DNA of 64,000 bases from QWHO01 sp039809865 (GTDB lineage: Bacteria; Vulcanimicrobiota; Xenobia; Xenobiales; QWHO01): NCBI GenBank assembly GCA_039809865.1, contig JBDHVW010000024.1:30022-94021 (forward strand), in the 5' to 3' direction. The notes under the pieces were generated by a model. That model was not told the origin of the DNA. It saw only the letters and a list, made by a program, of their open reading frames with translations, and ran no database searches. Both the position numbers and the translations under genes were made by a program. This document shows, in pieces, positions 42,819 through 49,940 of the stretch. Numbering within the stretch: position 1 is the first letter of the stretch; every line of letters begins with the position of its first letter.

Positions 42819-44648
42819 TTATCCTTTCACGGCGTGTTCGGCGGCCAGCTCTTGCAGCGAGCGAAGCTCCTGGCGCATCAGCTCGGCCTGCGTCTCCCAG
42901 AGTTCGGCGTAGAGGCCTTTCTGGCTCACCAACTCGTGATGCGTTCCGCGCTGGACCACGCGCCCCTCCTCGAACACGAGGATCTGGTCGGCGTGGGGCG
43001 TCAGCGCGTAGAGGCGGTGCGTGACCGCCAGCACGGTCTGGCCTTTGCGGCTGTCGGCCAGGTAGCGGTAGAAGCGCGATTCGGTGAGCGGGTCGAGATT
43101 GGAGGTGGCCTCGTCCAGCAACAGCATGGTGGGCTCGGCCAGCAGCGCGCGCGCCAGCGCCACGCGCTGCGCCTCGCCCCCGGAGAGGTTCTCGCCGAAC
43201 CGCCCGATTTTGGTGCCGAGTGCCTCCACGCTGAAGCGCTTGTCGGAGTCCAGGTCGATCTGGGCCTCTTTGAGAGCCGCCCTCTGCTTCTCCGCCGCCG
43301 GCGGGTTGGGACTCCACATCGTCAGGTTCTCGCTGAGCGTGCCCTCGAACAGGATCGGCTTTTGCGACACGGTGACCACGCTGGTGCGCAACGTGGGCAG
43401 AGGGATGTCGTTCAGCGGCGTGGGACCCAGGCTGATGCTGCCTTTGTCGGGCTGGATGAAGTTGGGGAGCAGGTCGAAGAACGTCGATTTGCCGGCGCCG
43501 CTGGTGCCCACCAGGGCCACCAGGCTGCCCTCTTTCATGCTGACGGTGCAGTCTTGCAGCGAGGGATTGCCGTTGTAGAGCACCGTGACGTCCTGCAGCT
43601 CGATGCTGCCAAAGCCCTTCAGCTCGGGGCCGGGAGCGCCTTCGTCTTGCTCCTCGGGCTGAGCCAGGATCATCCGCATCTCGGTCATCTGGGGCTGCGC
43701 CTGGCGGAACGTGCGCGCGGCGCCCATCAACGACATCAGCGGGGTGGCCAGCCCGCCCTGGGCCAGCACGAAGACCAGCACGTGCCCGGTCAGCGCCACG
43801 CGGTCGTTCTCGAGCAGGTGCGGCGCCAGCACGAACAGCACCACGGCCAGGATGACCAGGGTTCCGGCGGCATTGAAGATCAGCGTCTGGGCCTGGTTAT
43901 CCAGCTCGTTGAGGTTGGTTTCCTCTTCGCCCACCTCGTCCATCACGCCGATCATCTCGTCCATCTTGCCCAGCCAGCGGGGGGCGGCGCGGAACACTTT
44001 CAGCTCGCGAATGCCGAGCAGCGATTGGCTCAGCACCTCGAAGAAGCTCTCGGAGACCTTCTGGCGCTGGTCGGCCATGTACTCCACGCGGTCTTTGAGG
44101 AAGAAGTAGGGGATAGTGTAGGTCAGGAACACCAGCACCAGCACCAGAGTGAGGATGGGCTGGTAGAAGGCCAGGAAGACGATCAAGAGGCCGGCCGACA
44201 TCAGGTCGAGGGGAAGGCCGATCACGGCCCCTTCCACCAGCGCCGGCAGTCCGACGGAGGCCCAGGCCACGGTGGACATCAGGTTGGAGAATTCGAACTT
44301 GCGGTGGGCGCTCAGGGGCATGGCCAGGACGTGTTTGGCCAGGCGGCGGGTGCAATCCAGGGCAAAGCGGCGCGAGAGGCGGCGCCGGTAGAGCTGCACG
44401 CGGTGGTTGAGAAATCCGCGGATGATGTAGAGCACGAAGAGCCCGATCATCATCGGGGCGGGGGAGTGCCCGGCCAGGAAGCTGGCGGGCTCGAAGATGG
44501 CTCCGAAGAGCAGCATCATGGCCACCAGAGCCCCGAGCTCGGCGGCCAGCGCCAGCAGGGTCAGGACACCCAGGAAAACCCAGGTGCCCGTGACCCCGGC
44601 GAGGTGCAGCTCTTTGAGGAGCCAGCGGTAGAGGCCTTGCTGTGGCAT
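42819..44648 (-). CDS. ABC exporter, fused TM and ATPase (type IV ABC exporter fold)
   Basis: 609 residues: six membrane helices in the first 330 residues and a complete ATPase. Walker A is GTSGAGKST (381-389), the Q-loop VSQKPILFEGT, the signature LSGGEAQRVALARALL, Walker B MLLLDEATS with D-loop NLDP, and the switch VTHRL. This is the half-transporter layout of MsbA/HlyB-type exporters and acts as a homodimer. No C39 peptidase domain precedes it, so any leader removal must be done by another enzyme such as the subtilase two genes on. It has no Shine-Dalgarno; the region just upstream is pyrimidine-rich heptad repeats. Confidence 0.92.
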   Translation of the reverse strand: MPQQGLYRWLLKELHLAGVTGTWVFLGVLTLLALAAELGALVAMMLLFGAIFEPASFLAGHSPAPMMIGLFVLYIIRGFLNHRVQLYRRRLSRRFALDCTRRLAKHVLAMPLSAHRKFEFSNLMSTVAWASVGLPALVEGAVIGLPLDLMSAGLLIVFLAFYQPILTLVLVLVFLTYTIPYFFLKDRVEYMADQRQKVSESFFEVLSQSLLGIRELKVFRAAPRWLGKMDEMIGVMDEVGEEETNLNELDNQAQTLIFNAAGTLVILAVVLFVLAPHLLENDRVALTGHVLVFVLAQGGLATPLMSLMGAARTFRQAQPQMTEMRMILAQPEEQDEGAPGPELKGFGSIELQDVTVLYNGNPSLQDCTVSMKEGSLVALVGTSGAGKSTFFDLLPNFIQPDKGSISLGPTPLNDIPLPTLRTSVVTVSQKPILFEGTLSENLTMWSPNPPAAEKQRAALKEAQIDLDSDKRFSVEALGTKIGRFGENLSGGEAQRVALARALLAEPTMLLLDEATSNLDPLTESRFYRYLADSRKGQTVLAVTHRLYALTPHADQILVFEEGRVVQRGTHHELVSQKGLYAELWETQAELMRQELRSLQELAAEHAVKG

Positions 44649-44774
44649 AGTAAGGAGTAAGGAGTAAGGAGTAGGGAGTGATTTAAAGAAGGCTCGAGAA
44701 AAGAGACGGGAGCTGGCCTGAGCCGCTCCCGTGAGCTTTACTCCCGACTCCCTACTCCCGTCTCCCTACTCTAC
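44649..44774 (-). repeat. heptad tandem repeats in inverted arms, with G-quadruplex motif, between small-protein and exporter genes
   Basis: On the + strand the left arm (44651-44678) is TAAGGAG three times and then TAGGGAG. The right arm (44741-44768) is a 7-nt-period C-rich series. The arms are imperfect inverted repeats around an inner 7-bp hairpin, CGGGAGC/GCTCCCG (44707-44713, 44725-44731). On the coding (-) strand the right arm has four GGG tracts separated by exactly 4 nt (44743-44766), a canonical G-quadruplex motif. The other arm reads CTCCTTA repeated, resembling the 16S rRNA anti-Shine-Dalgarno, directly before the exporter ATG. Confidence 0.8.
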
Positions 44775-45176
44775 TTAGATGTGCACCCAGACGCCGGGGC
44801 CGCCGCCCCAGTAGGGGTGGTAGCCTCCGCCCCAGTAGGGGTGATTGGGGTGCCAGCCGCCGTAGGGTCCCCACCACTGCGCGTTGACCTTCGGTCCGCC
44901 GCCGGCCATGGCCATCGGGGGCGGTCCGCCCGGGCCCACCTGCATTCCGGGTCCGCGGCCGGCCATCAGGTCGGCGAGGTTGAGGTTGAGCACGATCGAC
45001 TGGGGCATGCCGGGGGGCATCATCGGGGGTCCACCCGGGTCGCCGGGGCCGCCTTCGGCCATTCCGGCGTTCTGCAGCGTCTCGCGGACCTTGTCCGGGG
45101 CGACGACGTACTGCTTGGCATCTTTGTCGGGGATATTCAGGAACTCACCAGTCTTCAAATCACGCGCGATGGCCAT
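44775..45176 (-). CDS. small Gly/Pro/Trp/Tyr/His-rich protein, candidate exported peptide precursor
   Basis: 133 residues with AAGGAGG 8 nt before ATG 45176. The first 40 residues are a polar, leader-like segment (MAIARDLKTGEFLNI, then KQYVVAPDKVRETLQNAGM). Next is a Gly/Pro/Met-rich stretch, a short strand IVLNLNLADLMAG, and from about residue 100 an aromatic-rich tail with WHPNHPYWGGGYHPYWGGG, where HPYWGGG occurs twice. No signal peptide or Cys. Its position as first gene before an exporter and protease, with a structured spacer between, resembles a precursor-first peptide operon. No modification enzyme is present. The role is inferred. Confidence 0.75.
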   Translation of the reverse strand: MAIARDLKTGEFLNIPDKDAKQYVVAPDKVRETLQNAGMAEGGPGDPGGPPMMPPGMPQSIVLNLNLADLMAGRGPGMQVGPGGPPPMAMAGGGPKVNAQWWGPYGGWHPNHPYWGGGYHPYWGGGPGVWVHI

Positions 45177-45204
45177 GATGAAGCCTCCTTTTTATCGAGG
45201 TTCG

Positions 45205-45242
45205 AAGCCTTTCGGCCCCTTACCCCCGCATGACCTGCGGGG
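45205..45242 (-). promoter_or_regulatory. 5' leader hairpins ahead of the Gly/Trp-rich small protein
   Basis: CCCCGCA-TGACC-TGCGGGG (45224-45242) is a perfect 7-bp stem. Nearer the gene, GGCC-GAAA-GGC on the - strand (about 45205-45216) makes a GNRA-type tetraloop hairpin. Both fall between the VOC gene stop (45293) and the strong ribosome site at about 45185. They could be a terminator for the VOC gene, a leader structure, or both. Confidence 0.4.
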
Positions 45243-45292
45243 TCCACGGAAAAGTTCCCGGTCATTTGGCGGTCGTTTGGGGCTCTGACGCG

Positions 45293-45664
45293 CTAGCCGT
45301 GGTGCACGGCTTCCAGCCGATGGCCGTCCGGGTCTTTCACGAAGGCGGCGTAGTAGCCTGGGCCATAATGGGGCCGCAGGCCAGGCGGCCCGTCATCGGT
45401 GCCCCCGGCCGCGCAGGCGGCGCGCCAGAACGCGTCCACTTTTTGCTGCGAGGCCGCCTCGAAGGCGAGGTGGAAGCCCGGGCCGGCGGGATGGGTCCCG
45501 GGCTTTTCGAACAGCGCCAGCCGGTCCTCACCTCCCGGCGCGCCGTAGCCGGCCGCCCGCTCCTGGGTCCAGACGCGCACCTGCCCCAGCGCCCCGAGGG
45601 CAGCATCGTAGAACCGGACCGCCCGCTCGAGCTCGGTGACGCCCAGGGAAAGGTGAGAAAGCAT
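45293..45664 (-). CDS. glyoxalase/bleomycin-resistance (VOC) family protein
   Basis: About 123 residues from ATG 45664 (MLSHLSLGVTELERAVRFYDAALGALG); an upstream GTG at 45673 is possible. It is a single VOC module with His at the first metal position (LSHLSLGV), FHLAFEAAS in the middle, and YYAAFVKDPDGHRLEAVHHG at the end, where 'F.DPdGh.lE' is the family C-terminal signature with the metal-binding Glu. It probably acts as a small dimeric lyase, isomerase or resistance protein; the substrate is unknown. It is upstream of the small Gly/Trp-rich gene on the same strand, 116 nt away. Confidence 0.9.
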   Translation of the reverse strand: MLSHLSLGVTELERAVRFYDAALGALGQVRVWTQERAAGYGAPGGEDRLALFEKPGTHPAGPGFHLAFEAASQQKVDAFWRAACAAGGTDDGPPGLRPHYGPGYYAAFVKDPDGHRLEAVHHG

Positions 45665-45752
45665 CGACTGCACTTTTTCCGAAAGTTCCGGCGGGCCCTT
45701 CCGAGCGCTGCGTGCCAGAGGTCAGCATGGGCGTTAGTCGAATCTCTCGACT

Positions 45753-46136
45753 GTGCAGGTGCGCCTTCTTTGGCAGAAGATTCGCTGGTTCTTGTATGAC
45801 CGGGAGTATGTGGAGCAATCGCCCATCCTGAGGTTCTACCGATCCTGGCGAAGCTGCTTTTGCCTGTGTGTAGCTCTGCTGGTGATCTTTTTCTTGTCGC
45901 CCATTTCGGGAAGTCTCCACTTCCGGATATGCGGAGCTCTGTCGAGCATGGTAATCGTGCTGGGGATCGACCTGTGGATTTTGCAGAGTGAGATCACGAG
46001 GCGAACTGCCTCGGGTCTCCTGTGGGACCCGTGGAGCGTCAAGCGCGCCTTCCCTTTCTGGTGGGACTCCGCTCGGCTGTCGTTGCTGGCTCTTGGTATG
46101 CTCTGTTTGCTTGCGGGCAGCCCAATCTTCGGCTGA
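45753..46136 (+). CDS. small membrane protein, three TM segments
   Basis: 127 residues from GTG 45753 (MQVRLLWQKIRWFLYDREYVEQ). Hydrophobic helices lie at about 35-52 (CFCLCVALLVIFFLSPI), 59-74 (ICGALSSMVIVLGIDLWI) and 108-124 (LSLLALGMLCLLAGSPIF). The N-terminus is basic and aromatic. The base composition is visibly less GC-rich than neighbours, matching the AbiE island that follows. No family is recognised and there is no clear ribosome binding site. It may be part of the acquired segment 45.7-48.1 kb. Confidence 0.55.
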   Translation: MQVRLLWQKIRWFLYDREYVEQSPILRFYRSWRSCFCLCVALLVIFFLSPISGSLHFRICGALSSMVIVLGIDLWILQSEITRRTASGLLWDPWSVKRAFPFWWDSARLSLLALGMLCLLAGSPIFG

Positions 46137-46252
46137 TCCCGGCCTCATTTCGGCACTGGAGCCGTGTCCGTGACGGTGCTCCGAGCGAGACCCGGATCGT
46201 GGATGCGATCCCCGGGGGTTGCTCGTGAAGACCTGGAGGCCCGGCCCGGAGT

Positions 46253-46320
46253 CAGGTGATCAATCGGTGATCAAAGCTCCGCACCGAGCGCCCGAACCCA
46301 AGACCTGAGCTGAATCCTGA
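46253..46320 (-). repeat. dispersed repeat, partial/mosaic copy D
   Basis: Contains the paired TGATCA sites (46257-46262 and 46268-46273) 11 bp apart, in the context GGTGATCAATCGGTGATCA, nearly identical to copy B (GGTGATCAAACGGTGATCA). Farther right, CCCGAACCC and GAATCCTGAGA echo other blocks of the repeat but in altered order and orientation. The core CTACATGGGG block is missing. It lies just left of the AbiE pair. Apart from this, 46137-46417 shows nothing recognisable. Confidence 0.6.
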
Positions 46321-46387
46321 GATCTTCGCGCAGGTTCTTTGCGTGGAGTCCTCAGGGTCCGGGGACGCGCGTTGGTTGACCCGGAAT

Positions 46388-46406
46388 GGTATGATATTTC
46401 CGCGGA
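46388..46406 (+). promoter_or_regulatory. extended -10 promoter and palindrome before abiE pair
   Basis: TGGTATGAT (46388-46396) fits an extended -10 (TGn then TATGAT). It is followed by the palindrome TCCGCGGA (46399-46406), whose right half is also part of the GGAG ribosome site for ATG 46418. A regulator binding the palindrome would cover the transcription start. The antitoxin is the expected regulator in AbiE systems. Seen by eye only. Confidence 0.4.
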
Positions 46407-46417
46407 GAAACCATACA

Positions 46418-46975
46418 ATGAAGCCCAATCTCTCCCCGGGAAAAGTTTATCGTACCAGTCACTTTCGGCGTTATGGGCATAACCCTACGCGGTATGTGGC
46501 CAAGCTAGTGGCCGATGGCAAACTGAAACGTCTGCAGTCCGGTCTCTATTATGCACCAAGACAGAGTTCGTTCGGCGAGGTGCCCCCAGCCCAGACAGAC
46601 TTGCTCAAAGCGCGCTTCGAGGGCCAACCCTTCCTGGTGACTGGACCGAGCGTGTGGAACACCCTCGGTTTGGGCACAACGGCCATTGAGTCGTTGCCAC
46701 TGGTCTACAACAAGACGGTAAGTGGTCAACGAAAGCTCGGCCCGGTCCGCTTCGAATTTCGTCGGGTGAGATTCCCGAGCAAGCCCTCTGCCGAGTTCTT
46801 CATTATCGACTTGCTGGAGAACCGCGAGCGGGCGGGCCTGGATCTGGCTTTGGCCGAAAGGGCGCTCAGGCGCGCCCTGGCCACCGGCCGCTTCGACAGG
46901 CGCCGTTTGAACGAAATGGCCGAGCAGTTCGGTAGCCAGGCGACCAGGGACTTTATCCAGGCTATCCTCGCTTGA
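46418..46975 (+). CDS. AbiEi-like antitoxin (type IV toxin-antitoxin)
   Basis: 185 residues from ATG 46418 (MKPNLSPGKVYRTSHFRRYGHNPTRYVAKLVADGKLKRLQSGLYYAP). The N-terminal winged helix with 'G.l.rl..GlYy.p' is the AbiEi/DUF6088 type DNA-binding domain. The central FLVTGPSVWNTLGLGTT and C-terminal helices match transcriptional-repressor antitoxins of AbiE modules. Its stop overlaps the next gene's TTG start in TTGA, giving coupling. It acts as autorepressor and neutralises AbiEii without direct binding, by family knowledge. AT-richer than the surroundings, consistent with acquisition. Confidence 0.85.
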   Translation: MKPNLSPGKVYRTSHFRRYGHNPTRYVAKLVADGKLKRLQSGLYYAPRQSSFGEVPPAQTDLLKARFEGQPFLVTGPSVWNTLGLGTTAIESLPLVYNKTVSGQRKLGPVRFEFRRVRFPSKPSAEFFIIDLLENRERAGLDLALAERALRRALATGRFDRRRLNEMAEQFGSQATRDFIQAILA

Positions 46976-47913
46976 CGTTCCTTCACGAGCACCCGGAGTT
47001 TCCCGACCTGATCCGAATTGTATCGGCCAAGCTGAGGGTGCTGGAGGGCCTGGTCGAGAAGGACTATTGGGTTACCCATTCCCTCTGGAGCCTTAAGAAC
47101 TGCGGGCTCAAGGTTTGGTTCAAGGGCGGGACCAGCCTTTCCAAAGGGTACGGCCTGATTGAGCGATTCTCCGAAGACCTGGATTTGAAGCTTGATAGTC
47201 CGAGCCTTCCTCCGGTAGCCAGTTGGACGGCGGAAAGTAAGGCGGCGATAAAATCGCGTCAGGAATACTTTCGAGCCCTGGTGTCGAGCATCAAGGTCGC
47301 TGGCACTCTTGTGGAGGAGCTGTCTGATCTCCGCGACCTGAAGTGGCGAAATGTCGTAGTGGCTGTCAAATACCCGAGCACTACCGACCAGCCGCTGCCA
47401 CCGGTCATGAGGCCCTTCGTTCAGTTGGAGATCGGCTCGGCCAGGGTGACGCCCGGACGAGAAGTGAAAATCAGCTCGTGGGTTTACGACCACGCCGTCG
47501 AGAAGGTGCCCAGCCTCCGAGCACTGTCAGGGAGCTGCCCGTCCATTCATTGCGTGGACCCGGCCGTCAGCTTGCTGGAAAAAGTCGAGGCGGTGAGTCG
47601 GCGTTTCCGCAAGGAGCCCTTTGCACCGGCGAGCTTCGTGCGGCACTACGAAGATTCGTGCTCCATTCTGGAGAAGTGGGATCTCTTGCCTGATGTGGAA
47701 CTGAAGGCTCTCTTGGGCGACCTGGTGGTCAGTGGGGACATTCGAGAGTGGCCACCTGTCGACGACCCTGCCTTCGCGCCCTCTGCTGATAACAGGTGGA
47801 TTTCACTTGAGCGCGCTTGGAAGGAGATCGAGTCCCTTTACTGGGGCAAGCGAGTCCCGCTGGCTGAATGTGCCGCGCGACTCAGGCATTTGCTCACCCG
47901 CTTGCAACTCTGA
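46972..47913 (+). CDS. AbiEii-family nucleotidyltransferase toxin
   Basis: 313 residues from TTG 46972. The nucleotidyltransferase motif is intact: VWFKGGTSLSKGYGLIERFSEDLDLKL (GGTS at 52-55, then the DLDL metal Asp pair). Also seen are the family's ...VEKDYWVTHSLW N-terminal phrase and the EK(V/L)EA.SRR helix (LLEKVEAVSRRFRKEPF). AbiEii proteins transfer nucleotides to tRNA or other targets and cause growth arrest, giving phage abortive infection. The gene is complete. A full copy of the dispersed repeat begins 17 nt after the stop. Confidence 0.92.
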   Translation: MTFLHEHPEFPDLIRIVSAKLRVLEGLVEKDYWVTHSLWSLKNCGLKVWFKGGTSLSKGYGLIERFSEDLDLKLDSPSLPPVASWTAESKAAIKSRQEYFRALVSSIKVAGTLVEELSDLRDLKWRNVVVAVKYPSTTDQPLPPVMRPFVQLEIGSARVTPGREVKISSWVYDHAVEKVPSLRALSGSCPSIHCVDPAVSLLEKVEAVSRRFRKEPFAPASFVRHYEDSCSILEKWDLLPDVELKALLGDLVVSGDIREWPPVDDPAFAPSADNRWISLERAWKEIESLYWGKRVPLAECAARLRHLLTRLQL

Positions 47914-47929
47914 CCGATAAGAGCCTAAA

Positions 47930-48140
47930 TGACTCAACCACAACGGTCCGGAAATGGTGATCAAACGGTGATCATTTCGCCCACCAGCCGCCCCGCAAAC
48001 CCCGTCAGGGCGCCATCGAAGAGTCCCCATGTAGGTTCTCCGGGTCAGAGCGACGAGGTCCCTCTCAGGATTCGTGCGGGTTCGGGGAACCATAGACCTA
48101 CTTTACCCCGCCTGGCAGAAGCTGTCGGTGAGCTTTTCCC
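47930..48140 (-). repeat. dispersed ~210-bp repeat, copy B (full length)
   Basis: This copy is inverted relative to copy A. Read on the - strand it runs from GGGAAAAGCTCAC to TGGTTGAGTCA and matches 6321-6528 throughout, with perfect blocks such as GGTTCCCCGAACCCGCACGA and GAACCTACATGGGG. The TGATCA pair lies at 47958-47963 and 47969-47974, again 11 bp apart. It fills most of the spacer between AbiEii (stop 47913) and the HEAT lipoprotein gene (48230). The remaining 90 nt show no gene. Confidence 0.85.
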
Positions 48141-48229
48141 TTTGAGGCGCCGCCACCGGGACGCTTGTCCCGCCTGGAGTTGCACACGGATCCCTTGGCT
48201 ACGCAACCGTTGCCGGATACCCTGAATGG

Positions 48230-49141
48230 GTGAGAAATGCCCTGCTCGTTCTGGCGATCCTGGTTTCTGGCTGCGCCGCTCCGCCGCCCGTCGCGCAGCA
48301 GTCCCCCTCGGTCGAACCCCGCGACCCGGTCGCCCAGGTGGCCACGCTCCGCACGCTCAATGACGGGCACCATCCCGTGAACGCGGATTTCCGCCGCGAG
48401 GTCGCCGAGGGATTGGCAGCCTCCGACGGGCGCGCCCAGTATTACGCCCTCCAGGCAGCTCCCCAAGTGGTGACCGCTCCCGAGGTGCGCGAGCAACTGA
48501 TCGTGCTGGCCAGCAGCCCCGAAGCCTACCGGGCCGTGCCCGCCCTGGAGGTTCTCTCCGAGCCCGACCGCTTCGCCCTCGACGACGGGGTGGCGGCAGT
48601 CTTCTACCACGCCCTCGACCACGCCCAACCCGCCGTGGTGCTGACCGCGCTCGACCGGATGGGCACCCAGGCCGAGAGCATGGCGGCGCGCTCCGGAGTC
48701 TACGACAAGGTCGTGGCCCTGACGCGCCATCAAAATCCCTTCATCCGCGGCCGGGCCATCGAGCTCACCACGCGCATGGTGGCTCCGTCCCAGCAGGTCG
48801 CGCTGGCGGGCACGCTGCGGAACCTGCTGCGCGACAGGAGCCCCTACGTCCGCTCCAAGGCCGCCGAGGCCCTGGGCGAGATGGGGGACAAGAGCAGTAT
48901 CCGGGCCATCGCCCCTCTGCTGGACGACAGCTCTGCGAGCGAGGTCAAAGCCAGCTACGTGGACCTGTTGGGAGAGACCGTCCCGATGGAGGACCAGGGC
49001 TCCACCTGGGCCCGCGTGGATGACGCCGCTCTCTACGCCCTGCACCTCCTGGACGTCTTTCAGTACGGCGACGTCGACCCGGAGCGCATGGACCAGGACA
49101 TCGCCCGCGAGGTCAAGCGAGCCAAACAGAAACTCAAATAA
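48230..49141 (+). CDS. HEAT-repeat lipoprotein
   Basis: 303 residues from GTG 48230. The signal MRNALLVLAILVSGCAAPP has a lipobox Cys, so it is anchored in the envelope. The body is HEAT-like repeats of about 30-35 residues (RREVAEGLAASDGRAQYYALQAAP, NPFIRGRAIELTTRMV, RSPYVRSKAAEALGEMGDKSSIRAIAPLLDD). These form a curved scaffold for protein binding. No enzyme motif. It is convergent with the MntA-HepT-like gene, overlapping it by 8 nt. It restarts GC-rich core sequence after the AbiE island. Confidence 0.85.
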   Translation: MRNALLVLAILVSGCAAPPPVAQQSPSVEPRDPVAQVATLRTLNDGHHPVNADFRREVAEGLAASDGRAQYYALQAAPQVVTAPEVREQLIVLASSPEAYRAVPALEVLSEPDRFALDDGVAAVFYHALDHAQPAVVLTALDRMGTQAESMAARSGVYDKVVALTRHQNPFIRGRAIELTTRMVAPSQQVALAGTLRNLLRDRSPYVRSKAAEALGEMGDKSSIRAIAPLLDDSSASEVKASYVDLLGETVPMEDQGSTWARVDDAALYALHLLDVFQYGDVDPERMDQDIAREVKRAKQKLK

Positions 49142-49940
49142 CCTGGCCGGCCCACTGGCAGAACTCGTCCACCTCGAAAAGCCTCTGCAGGTGCTTGTAG
49201 CTCAGCGCGTGGTCGAACTCGTACCACCGGTGCAAGAGCTGGGTGCGCAGCGCCATCCAGTCCTGCAGGCGATCGGCCAGGCTGAAGTCCATGGCGCTTT
49301 GCTCGCGCAGCACGTTCAGGGTATCCAGGGGCGACGAGGGCAGGCGCCACTCGTTGCGCGTGAGGATGTGCAGCATCAGGTCGAGCATGCCCTCGGTGAT
49401 CAGGTGCAGGTAGCGCTCGGCCTGGTGGAACCTGGCCCGGGCCGCCACGAAATCGGCCTCGGCCGTCTGGCTGAAGAGCCCCACCTCGCGGCGCAGCTGC
49501 ATCAGCACGGCCAGGCGCCGGGTGGCGCCGTCGCGGTCCACGTGCACCTGGGCCCAGTGGTCCGCTTCGGCGCGATCCACCTCGGAAAGCTCGAAGACCT
49601 CGCGCATGGCCGCGACCTGCGCCGCCATGCGCGTGACGGGGTTGCGCTCGAGCAGCAGGCGCCCTTCCTCGAAGATGCGGTGGCGCAACACGGCCGGGGC
49701 GTGGTCGAAGACGACCAGGTGCAGCACACCCTGGCCGGTGGAGCGGTTGCCCGCCTTCAGCAGCTCGAAGAGCGGCGAAGGAGGGGCGCCCGCCCCGATC
49801 TTGACCGCCAGGTCGACATCGCTGTCGGGACGTGCGTCGCCCCGCGCCGTGGAGCCGAAAAGGTAGATGAAGTCGACCCAGGGCAGCTGGACGAGCTCGT
49901 CCAGCAGGGCGATCTCGCGGTCTTCGTCCCAGTTAGGCAG
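49134..49940 (-). CDS. fused MntA-like nucleotidyltransferase + HepT-like HEPN protein
   Basis: The open frame has no ATG/GTG/TTG before the MntA motif; the first usable codon is CTG 49940, overlapping the acyl-CoA synthetase stop by 8 nt. From there (268 residues), FIYLFGSTARGDARPDSDVDLAV gives the minimal nucleotidyltransferase signature GSx10DxD at 29-43. A linker follows, then a helical DUF86/HEPN-like domain (YLHLITEGMLDLMLHIL...FSLADRLQDWMALRTQLLHRWYEF) with Rx4H (Arg232, His237). In type VII systems MntA (AMPylating antitoxin) and HepT (HEPN RNase) are separate. Here both are on one chain. An internal GTG at 49727 would yield only the HEPN half. Confidence 0.75.
   Translation of the reverse strand: MPNWDEDREIALLDELVQLPWVDFIYLFGSTARGDARPDSDVDLAVKIGAGAPPSPLFELLKAGNRSTGQGVLHLVVFDHAPAVLRHRIFEEGRLLLERNPVTRMAAQVAAMREVFELSEVDRAEADHWAQVHVDRDGATRRLAVLMQLRREVGLFSQTAEADFVAARARFHQAERYLHLITEGMLDLMLHILTRNEWRLPSSPLDTLNVLREQSAMDFSLADRLQDWMALRTQLLHRWYEFDHALSYKHLQRLFEVDEFCQWAGQVI

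Noticed and set aside
41871..44660. 929-codon + strand open frame
   Set aside because: Antisense to the GAF and ABC exporter genes, whose Walker, signature and GAF motifs are complete on the - strand.
44649..44774. Heptad repeat array considered as a CRISPR array
   Set aside because: Units are 7 nt without spacers and no cas genes are present; no repeat-spacer pattern was seen elsewhere in the window.
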